Assembly: GCA_964641135.1 (NCBI GenBank)
Contig: CAZXJV010000058.1
Location: forward strand, 1-18,344
Origin: Teretinema sp964641135
Lineage (GTDB): Bacteria; Spirochaetota; Spirochaetia; Treponematales; Treponemataceae
Reading direction: 5' to 3'
DNA: 18,344 nt
Shown here one piece after another: positions 6,124-11,653 of this stretch. The notes beneath the pieces were generated by a model. It worked only from the letters and a program-made list of their open reading frames with translations, made no database searches and was not told the origin of the DNA. Each line of letters starts with the position of its first letter. Position 1 is the first letter of the stretch. The position numbers and the translations under genes are program-made.

Positions 6124-7108
6124 GGGAAAAGACACAGACCCGAGGAAAGAAACCATGCTTCCCGTTCTCTCGGCCTGTATGACTGACCTTCTGGCAGCCG
6201 GACGAAGCCGGGCGGAACTCACGGCAACCTTTAACTTCTTTACCCGCTACCTCGATGAGAACCACCTCGCGTGGGAACGCTTCGGCATTCGGGAAGCCCA
6301 AGGCTTACAGACTGCCTTGATGGCACGTTGTGACGAGGCTGGGAACCGCTTCTACGCTCCGGCGACGGTCGTGAAGATGATCGGCACCTTGAAGATCTTC
6401 TACGCCTGGGCGAGGAAAAAACACCTTGTTGCCGAGAATCCCTTTGTCCGGGTGAAGAATGTCAAACAACCCAAGCGGCTCCCGAAAGACATCTACGAGA
6501 GCGAAGAACTCGAACAGCTTTTGTCCTGGCTCGCCGACTTCGGGAGCGCGCCGACCTTGAAGGAAAAGCGCGAGCGTTACCTTGCCCATGTAGTCGCCGA
6601 ACTTCTGTACTCGACCGGCCTTGTGGTGGGAGAAGTAAAGCTCTTGAAACCCGAGGACGTGAACCTTTCCCGCAGGACGGTCACGGCATGGATTCCCCAG
6701 TACCGGAAACACCGCACGGTGATCCTCTCCGAGTACGCAGCCGGGTTACTGTCGGTGTTTATGAACGAACTGCGTCCGGTCTACCTCGCGAGCCCCAACT
6801 ACCGGGCTTCTCGCCACCTTTTGTTCGGCACGGCCAATGAACTGACCCGTACCGTGAACCGGGTGCTTCTGAAAGGCGCCGCCGCGTTGAATCTCACTCC
6901 CTGCACAACACGAATGTTCCGGCATGCCCTGTGCCTTCATTTGGTGAAGGCCGGATGCGACGCCCGTTTTGTGCAGGAGCTTGCCGGGCACGAAGACCTT
7001 TCCACCACCCAGTTGTATATGCGACTCGACAAGCGAGACTTGCGCGGAACGCTCGACCAGTTCCACCCCCGCGCCGCGATGGGCGAGCGCGAAGAAAATC
7101 TTCCGTGA
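6074..7108 (+). CDS. Tyrosine recombinase 1, catalytically degenerate (copy 1)
   Basis: A 344-residue XerC/D-like integrase with an N-terminal SAM-like core-binding domain (about 30-125) and a catalytic domain (140-330). His306 (AGHEDLSTTQLY) and Tyr315 are present, but the first catalytic Arg is replaced by Val184 (STGLVVGE instead of TGLRxxE), and the HxxR box reads RMFR (280-283), losing the His. It therefore probably cannot cleave efficiently alone and may be a structural or architectural partner of recombinase 2, as in systems with paired or tripled tyrosine recombinases. ATG 6074 overlaps the primase stop by four bases. A later start (Met28) would avoid the repeat-encoded N-terminus. 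Confidence 0.85.
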   Translation: MNEKDLQDEKATGELGKGKDTDPRKETMLPVLSACMTDLLAAGRSRAELTATFNFFTRYLDENHLAWERFGIREAQGLQTALMARCDEAGNRFYAPATVVKMIGTLKIFYAWARKKHLVAENPFVRVKNVKQPKRLPKDIYESEELEQLLSWLADFGSAPTLKEKRERYLAHVVAELLYSTGLVVGEVKLLKPEDVNLSRRTVTAWIPQYRKHRTVILSEYAAGLLSVFMNELRPVYLASPNYRASRHLLFGTANELTRTVNRVLLKGAAALNLTPCTTRMFRHALCLHLVKAGCDARFVQELAGHEDLSTTQLYMRLDKRDLRGTLDQFHPRAAMGEREENLP

Positions 7109-8121
7109 CGATTCTTTCCTACCTCGCCGATTACGAAGCCTACCAGAAAGGCCGGGGACTCAAAGAAGGCACGGTGCGGGTTTCTCTCTCGCAGCTGGGG
7201 CGCTTTGACCGGTGGCTCAAAGCCAAGCGCAAGCGCGACGTTCGCCGGGTGCATCTTTCTGATGTGACCTTGTGGCTCGATGATCTTGCCGTGCGCCTTG
7301 CGCCCGCGACGGTTTACGGCCACGCCATTGAGGTGCGGAACTTCTTCGCCTTCCTCAAAACCATGGGCTACCTCTTAACCGACCCGATAGAAGACCTGGA
7401 CGCGAAAAGCTATCAAGGTCCGGACAACAAGCGGGGCGTATTTACGAAAAGCGAGATTGACACCTTTCTCGACGCTCTCGACGTAACCGAAAACCTGGCC
7501 TTGCGGGCGTTCTTTGAACTTCTCTATTCGTCGGCCTTGCGCCTTTCGGAAGGGTTGAACCTGACTATGGCCGACCTCGATTTGCGGGAACGGACGCTCC
7601 TTGTGCGTAACGGCAAAGGCGGGAAAGACCGCTATGTTCCCTTCTCGCACACCGCGCTTATCTTTCTGCAAAAGTATCTGGATGAGATGCGACCGCGACT
7701 TGTGAAGGGTGCTCCTGCCGCTGATCGCGAAGTAGTCTTCCTCAAGAGGAAAGGACGACTCACCAAGCAGATCATTTGGCGAGCCTTTGCCAAAACCCTT
7801 GAAAAGGCCGGCATTGATAAGACTAGCCGGACCGTTCACAGCATTCGTCATTCCTGCGCCACGCATCTTCTTGAAGCCGGAGCGGACGTGCGCACCGTCT
7901 CTGAACTCCTCGGGCACACGAGCATTGAAACCACCGCCCGCTATACCCACGTCCAGCTTGACGGCCTCAAGCGGATGTTCAAAAGCTACCACCCGAGGGA
8001 AAACGAACTCTACCGGGAGATTGACGACGCATACCGCGCGGCGGCCGGGAAGCTCAAGGAAGAATTGAGTCGGAAATGGCAAAACCTGTTAGGACGGAAT
8101 AGAGACGGGAAAAAGGAATAA
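7105..8121 (+). CDS. Tyrosine recombinase 2, intact catalytic set (copy 1)
   Basis: A 338-residue XerC/D-like site-specific recombinase, the likely integrase/excisionase of the element. The SAM-like N-terminal domain (about 5-90) is followed by a catalytic domain with Arg146 (SSALRLSEG), Lys171/174 (NGKGGKDR), HSIR (245-248), His271 (LLGHTS) and nucleophile Tyr280 (TARYTH). I chose GTG 7105, which overlaps the upstream stop (GTGA). The frame extends 58 codons further upstream to ATG 6931, but that part lies inside recombinase 1 and reads like an out-of-frame shadow. A basic C-terminal extension (about 300-338) follows the nucleophile. Together with recombinase 1 it is expected to act on the 16-bp cores. 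Confidence 0.92.
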   Translation: MTILSYLADYEAYQKGRGLKEGTVRVSLSQLGRFDRWLKAKRKRDVRRVHLSDVTLWLDDLAVRLAPATVYGHAIEVRNFFAFLKTMGYLLTDPIEDLDAKSYQGPDNKRGVFTKSEIDTFLDALDVTENLALRAFFELLYSSALRLSEGLNLTMADLDLRERTLLVRNGKGGKDRYVPFSHTALIFLQKYLDEMRPRLVKGAPAADREVVFLKRKGRLTKQIIWRAFAKTLEKAGIDKTSRTVHSIRHSCATHLLEAGADVRTVSELLGHTSIETTARYTHVQLDGLKRMFKSYHPRENELYREIDDAYRAAAGKLKEELSRKWQNLLGRNRDGKKE

Positions 8122-8126
8122 TTACC

Positions 8127-8155
8127 TTGAAGTTATATTACGCAGAGGTTATACT
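8127..8155 (+). promoter_or_regulatory. Promoter of the HigBA-like operon, predicted leaderless (copy 1)
   Basis: TTGAAG (8127-8132) and TATACT (8150-8155) are 17 bases apart. Transcription would start near 8162, at the A of an in-frame ATG, giving a leaderless mRNA. The same TATACT-N6-ATG spacing is seen at the XRE gene. Confidence 0.65.
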
Positions 8156-8161
8156 ATGACT

Positions 8162-8521
8162 ATGGGAGCAGATAAAGAGCGGGCGCTTGAGACTACGAGC
8201 GAGTATCTTGAATGGTTCACTTCTCAAGCTGAGCCGGTACAGGAAGCCGTCCGTGCGTATGTGAAGCTGCTCCTTGCAAAAGGTCCGTCCTTGGGACGTC
8301 CCTACGTGGACACGCTCAAGGGGAGCAAGTACCCGAACCTGAAAGAACTGCGGGTACAGGCGCAGGGTAGAAAATACCGGATTGCCTTTCTCTTTACCGG
8401 CGACCGGGTGTGCCTCTTGCTGACCGCTGACGTGAAGGGCGGGTCGGAAGACAAGCGGTTCTACAAGAAACTGATAGCGGAAGCGGAAACCTTGTATGAG
8501 GAATATCTGGCTTCAAGCTGA
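8162..8521 (+). CDS. higB: HigB/RelE-type toxin, Gp49-like (copy 1)
   Basis: A 119-residue protein of the HigB group of the RelE superfamily (phage Gp49-like), mRNA interferases that cut ribosome-associated transcripts. Conserved features are LGRPYVDTLKGSKYPNLKEL (44-63), then RKYRIAFLF (70-78), LLLTADVKGG (85-94) and KRFYKKLI (98-105). I prefer ATG 8162 over ATG 8156, because the upstream -10 box ends at 8155 and leaves 8156 untranscribed; no ribosome site precedes either. The toxin comes before the antitoxin, as in higBA and unlike relBE. The pair would stabilise the element by post-segregational killing. It is also the first gene of the unit that reads into the signal-peptide/toxin frame. 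Confidence 0.85.
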   Translation: MGADKERALETTSEYLEWFTSQAEPVQEAVRAYVKLLLAKGPSLGRPYVDTLKGSKYPNLKELRVQAQGRKYRIAFLFTGDRVCLLLTADVKGGSEDKRFYKKLIAEAETLYEEYLASS

Positions 8522-8536
8522 AATAAGGAGGACGAT

Positions 8537-8854
8537 ATGGCAGTAGTGAAAAACGCGATGAAGGCGATGGAAAGCGTAATGTCCGACGAGTCTATTGCCC
8601 GTTCCAACGAGATATACGAGCGGGAACTCTTGATGCTCAACCTCGCCGAACTGCGCGAGCAATACAACGTGAAGCAGGCTGATATAAAAGGTTTCTCTCA
8701 ACCGGCGATCTCCCGGATTGAAGGCCGCACTGACATAAAGCTTTCAACCCTGATAAAATACCTCACGCAGATGGATCTCGATATGGAAATCAAGGTGCGC
8801 CCACGCAGTCCCAAGAAGGGTGTACCGAAAGAAGTTTTGCTTTTTCATACTTGA
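8537..8854 (+). CDS. higA: HigA-type XRE antitoxin (copy 1)
   Basis: A 105-residue antitoxin with a helix-turn-helix at about 35-80 (LAELREQYNVKQADI, then GFSQPAISRIEGR, then LSTLIKYLTQM). It is expected to bind HigB and repress its own promoter at 8127-8155. ATG 8537 has a strong ribosome site (AAGGAGG, 8525-8531), 15 bases after the higB stop, giving more antitoxin than toxin. Its stop codon (TGA 8852-8854) overlaps a TTG that opens the signal-peptide reading frame, so the downstream toxin frame is probably under the same autoregulated promoter. Confidence 0.85.
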   Translation: MAVVKNAMKAMESVMSDESIARSNEIYERELLMLNLAELREQYNVKQADIKGFSQPAISRIEGRTDIKLSTLIKYLTQMDLDMEIKVRPRSPKKGVPKEVLLFHT

Positions 8855-9294
8855 GAAAAAGGAGACCGACTATTTTTAAACGACTAGGTTTCATTGCCGC
8901 TTTATTCGTTCTTCTCGCGCCTCTTGCTCTGCAAGCAGCTTCTCTGGAACGGTCTATTTCTATAGCGGATAACGCTATAGGCCTCTCCGGCGCGGAAGCC
9001 GCTGGGAAGGGGGTAACACCTGCGACAACGGCACATGGAGCTGAACGTCTTGCTGGTGCAACTGCTACAAGGGGCGGTGTTCTTGCTGCGAGTGAAGTAT
9101 CAGCAGTTCAACAGGGTGGCCGCCTAATGACCGCTAACAACGGAACAACAGTAAGGTTAATGGAGCAGGCAAATGGTCGATTTAGCGCTGTTGTCACTAA
9201 CGCAGAAGGGAGAATAGTGACAACAATGAAGGATTGGTCGGCGAAAGCTATTGAACGAATATCTAGAAATTATGGTTGGATGGTGGTGGAATAA
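8851..9294 (+). CDS. Signal peptide fused to the element's own toxin tip, at the copy-copy junction
   Basis: A 147-codon frame spans the internal att site, so this protein exists only in the circle or in tandem copies. Its N-terminus is a Sec signal peptide: a basic RKRRPTIFKR, a hydrophobic LGFIAALFVLLAPLAL, and a likely cut after LQA; no lipobox Cys. A short segment to SGAE leads to AAGKG, then the same toxin tip as at 760-911. The start is uncertain. TTG 8851 overlaps the higA stop but has no ribosome site. AAAAGGAG (8857-8864) sits 7 bases before ATT 8872, a rare start codon, giving 140 residues. The mature product would be an exported toxin, followed by its immunity gene at 9294. Confidence 0.7.
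   Translation: MRKRRPTIFKRLGFIAALFVLLAPLALQAASLERSISIADNAIGLSGAEAAGKGVTPATTAHGAERLAGATATRGGVLAASEVSAVQQGGRLMTANNGTTVRLMEQANGRFSAVVTNAEGRIVTTMKDWSAKAIERISRNYGWMVVE
8997..9017 (+). other. Internal att site, equivalent to attP of the circle
   Basis: The second copy of the core sits at 8997-9012, followed by GTAAC. Its left neighbour (CGGCGCGGA) is the same as at the right end and its right neighbour (ACACCTGCG) the same as at the left end, as expected for the joined ends of the element. It lies inside the reading frame that fuses the signal peptide to the element's own toxin tip. Confidence 0.8.
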
Positions 9295-9476
9295 TGGTTG
9301 AAAAATATAGTTGCTGCTTTTGTGGTAAAGAAGTTGAACAAATTGAGTCCGTTGTTTTAGAGGCGTATGCTTTTTCAGAGCAAGAGGATCGGATATGTTT
9401 GTTTGCTCATAGGGAATGCTACAAATCAGTACTAGTAAAGGATGTTCCAATTCTTCCGGCATTGTTAGACGATTAG
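9294..9476 (+). CDS. Putative Cys/His-rich immunity protein (copy 2)
   Basis: Identical to the 60-residue protein at 911, with the same TAATG overlap and the same CxxC...HxxC residues. Here it follows the exported version of the toxin instead of the host-fused version, so immunity accompanies the tip in either context. Confidence 0.65.
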   Translation: MVEKYSCCFCGKEVEQIESVVLEAYAFSEQEDRICLFAHRECYKSVLVKDVPILPALLDD

Positions 9477-9535
9477 CCTAATATTTAGATCAAGCTGACA
9501 ATCCTTCGGATTGCAGCTTATCTATGTTATTAGGC
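9476..9535 (+). other. attC-like site (copy 2)
   Basis: Same imperfect hairpin as at 1093-1152: outer arms GCCTAAT/ATTAGGC, inner stem with two unpaired bases (C9491 and A9498) on one arm. Confidence 0.55.
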
Positions 9536-9561
9536 GGGCTAAAGCCCTTGGAAGAAAAGAG

Positions 9562-9592
9562 CGGGAGTCGGAAACGGCTCCCGTTTTGTTTT
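9562..9592 (+). terminator. Rho-independent terminator after immunity gene (copy 2)
   Basis: Same 9-bp stem with GAAA loop and T-rich tail as at 1179-1209. It would stop the HigBA-toxin-immunity transcript of copy 1 before it enters copy 2's regulator region. Confidence 0.85.
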
Positions 9593-9616
9593 ATTCGGCT
9601 ATGCCCTGCGGGAGCG

Positions 9617-9705
9617 GCCGCGAGGCTTGCGCCTCGTGGCTTTGGAAAAGTCGATACAATGACCAGGTTAACCTGCGAGCGCAAAGCGCGAGTCAGGTTG
9701 AACCT
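9617..9705. repeat. Palindrome cluster (copy 2)
   Basis: Repeat of 1234-1322: a GC-rich hairpin at 9617-9640, CAGGTTAACCTG at 9664-9675 and AGGTTGAACCT at 9695-9705. Confidence 0.5.
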
Positions 9706-10100
9706 TATATTGTATTGCTCTCTTTCTTTGTCTCTTGCTTGTTTCGATTTTCCCGAAGCATGCGGTTCAGCATACGGTATAGGTCGGCGCGGTCATTCTG
9801 CGGTAACGAAAGAATATCTTGCAGCTTCTTCAAGCTTCGCGTGTCAAACATACTTGCATCGATTTCATCGCTATTGGGAGTATCAGAAGCGAGTAGCTCG
9901 GCAGGTTTGACACCAAGGGCTTTGGCTATCGCTTCAATTTTATCGAGTGAAGGTTGAATGGCGTGGGTTTCATAATGCGCAATCATGCGCTGGCTGAATC
10001 CCGTCAGATCGGCAAGATCATATTGGGATAGACCCTTCTGTTTCCGAAGTCGTTTCAAATTTCGAGAAAAATCAATGGTGGTTTTCTTCACCGATTCCAT
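9705..10100 (-). CDS. XRE/Cro-CI family transcriptional regulator (copy 2)
   Basis: Identical 131-residue XRE repressor-like protein, with the start placed at ATG 10100 behind a TATACT box as in copy 1. With two identical regulator genes the repressor dose would double, which could help keep a tandem insertion quiet; that is inference. Confidence 0.8.
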   Translation of the reverse strand: MESVKKTTIDFSRNLKRLRKQKGLSQYDLADLTGFSQRMIAHYETHAIQPSLDKIEAIAKALGVKPAELLASDTPNSDEIDASMFDTRSLKKLQDILSLPQNDRADLYRMLNRMLRENRNKQETKKESNTI

Positions 10101-10154
10101 ACTAACAGTATACATTTCCATATTGACATAATACATAATATGACTTACTATAAT
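10099..10154. promoter_or_regulatory. Operator and divergent promoters (copy 2)
   Basis: The operator ATACT-N3-AGTAT is at 10099-10111, the minus-strand TATACT at 10112-10107, and the plus-strand TTGACA at 10123-10128 with TACTAT/TATAAT at 10146-10154. Same arrangement as copy 1. Confidence 0.5.
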
Positions 10155-10163
10155 ATACAAGAA

Positions 10164-10275
10164 GGGCTTGACACGGTTTTGAAAAAGACCGGAAAGAGCA
10201 AAAAAGAAGCCCGCCCCCGGTTGAATCTTGGCGGATGCACCGGAAAGCGGGCCAGACACAACGAGGAGACCTCGT
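10164..10275 (+). promoter_or_regulatory. Structured leader (copy 2)
   Basis: Same mutually exclusive stem-loops as at 1781-1892, ending in ACGAGG-AGA-CCTCGT at 10261-10275. The small frame that follows (10277-10408, 43 codons) is equally uncertain here. Confidence 0.4.
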
Positions 10276-10341
10276 CATGACGCATCTACATTTTAGCACA
10301 CTTAGCGCCGTGCCGTCACGTCTCCTGACAAGGGGGAACCG

Positions 10342-10620
10342 ATGGAAACGGCGCAGATTACCGACCTTTACCAGGCAAGTTATTTCCTGCTTTCCGGCTG
10401 TGAACTAGTCGGGATTGAATGCATCCCGACCGGCGGGGCAATGAGCTGCCGTATAAGCTTTCGGGGCGAACGGCTCGAAGAGCTGACCCAACAGTGGTGG
10501 GACAAGCAGGCGGTGGTGAACCTCTGGGCCTTCCGGAGCGCGTACAGCCAGGTGAACAGCTATGTCCACCAAGCCAAGAAAAGTTATGACCTCGCCGCCC
10601 GTCGCGGAGGTATCCAATGA
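10342..10620 (+). CDS. Small DUF5659-like protein 1 (copy 2)
   Basis: Identical 92-residue protein to that at 1959. It opens the second copy's replication/integration operon behind AAGGGGG and is of unknown function. Confidence 0.7.
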   Translation: METAQITDLYQASYFLLSGCELVGIECIPTGGAMSCRISFRGERLEELTQQWWDKQAVVNLWAFRSAYSQVNSYVHQAKKSYDLAARRGGIQ

Positions 10621-10874
10621 ATACCATCTACACGACGAACATGGCGTGTGCGCTCTACCTTGTCCAGCAGGGCAACACCGTAACCGCTCTTGAAATGTTT
10701 GTTGATCTTCCCTATGCCCACGAAGAATGCCGGTTTGCCTTCGAGGGTGAACGTGTCGAGGAAGATTTCCGGTATTACCACAATCACAACATGAGCGACC
10801 TCGATCTTTCCGCGTTGCCGCTTCTCTTTCGCGCCGTTGAAGCGTTTCTTCCGGTGCGGGAGGCGGCGCGATGA
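10617..10874 (+). CDS. Small DUF5659-like protein 2 (copy 2)
   Basis: Identical 85-residue protein to that at 2234, coupled by ATGA overlaps to its neighbour on each side. Confidence 0.65.
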   Translation: MNTIYTTNMACALYLVQQGNTVTALEMFVDLPYAHEECRFAFEGERVEEDFRYYHNHNMSDLDLSALPLLFRAVEAFLPVREAAR

Positions 10875-11653
10875 AAACGATCATCTTCACCAACCAAAAA
10901 GGCGGCGTGGGAAAGACGACGCTGACCCGGGAACTCGGGATTGCCTTTTCCCTTCGCAGTCTTTCGGTCTTACTCATCGACGCCGACCCCCAGGGGAATT
11001 TGACCAAGAGCCTGATAGACCCGCCTGAATCGGGCTTGTACGAAGCCTTTGAGGGCGAAGCGTTCGAGCCGGTTAAGCTTAGGCCCAATCTGTCCTTGCT
11101 CGCCGGGGACGCCCGCCTTGCGGCGTTGGAAAAGCGCTACCTGGGCGACGTGGACGCCTACGGCAAACTGTCGGCCTTGTTCGATGACGGGAAGCTTTCG
11201 GGCTTTGACTTCGTGCTTATCGACTCGCCGCCCTCCTTGGGCATCATGACCTTGAACGGCCTCGCGGCCGCCGATTACTTTGTGATTCCCCTTCGTCCGG
11301 CGCTTTACTCCCTGCAAGGAACCAATGACCTTTTGGCCTCGGTGGCGAAGGTCAAGAAGAGCCTGAACCCCGGCCTTGAACTCTTGGGCGTGGTGATCAA
11401 CGACTTTCTTCCCGGCCCGATCATCAGCCGCCAGCTCAGGGCGGAAATAGAAGAAGGATTCGGCGAGCGGGTCTTTTCCACGGCAGTGAGCCGAACCATC
11501 AAGGTTGAAGAAGCCATAGCCAGCCGCACAGGTGTTGTTGAAGAAGAAACCAAGATCGCCAGTGAGGTCACCGCTTTGGCCGATGAGATCCTTTCCCGGT
11601 TGCATGGACGAGCAGCAACCATAGGTTGCGACCAGTCCAGGCTTGAAGGGTGA
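10871..11653 (+). CDS. parA: ParA-family partition ATPase (copy 2)
   Basis: Identical 260-residue ParA with KGGVGKTT, DADPQGN and FVLIDSPPS motifs. No ParB gene follows here either. Confidence 0.92.
   Translation: MKTIIFTNQKGGVGKTTLTRELGIAFSLRSLSVLLIDADPQGNLTKSLIDPPESGLYEAFEGEAFEPVKLRPNLSLLAGDARLAALEKRYLGDVDAYGKLSALFDDGKLSGFDFVLIDSPPSLGIMTLNGLAAADYFVIPLRPALYSLQGTNDLLASVAKVKKSLNPGLELLGVVINDFLPGPIISRQLRAEIEEGFGERVFSTAVSRTIKVEEAIASRTGVVEEETKIASEVTALADEILSRLHGRAATIGCDQSRLEG

Larger units (their letters stand above)
614..8996 (+). mobile_element. Integrative toxin-tip-carrying element, copy 1
   Basis: This is the first of two head-to-tail copies of an 8383-bp unit. It starts at the first core AGCCGCTGGGAAGGGG and ends just before the second core at 8997; the exact crossover inside the core cannot be told. 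It encodes two tyrosine recombinases, a primase-helicase, ParA, an XRE regulator, a HigBA-type pair, a toxin tip with immunity gene, and a signal-peptide segment at its right end. Its genes suggest integration plus replication of a circle and partition. No relaxase, coupling protein or virion gene is present, so horizontal transfer would need helpers or natural uptake. All coding regions repeat at an offset of exactly 8383 bp. The integrated state is seen in the sequence; mobility is inferred. Confidence 0.85.

Noticed and set aside
6931..7104. A 58-codon N-terminal extension of recombinase 2 from ATG 6931
   Set aside because: It lies inside recombinase 1 in another frame and is rich in Arg/Pro as GC-rich shadows are. 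GTG 7105 gives the normal Xer-like length and the 4-base overlap seen in the whole operon.
8156..8161. ATG 8156 as start of higB
   Set aside because: It directly follows the TATACT box and would lie upstream of the transcription start; ATG 8162 is in frame and at the expected start site.
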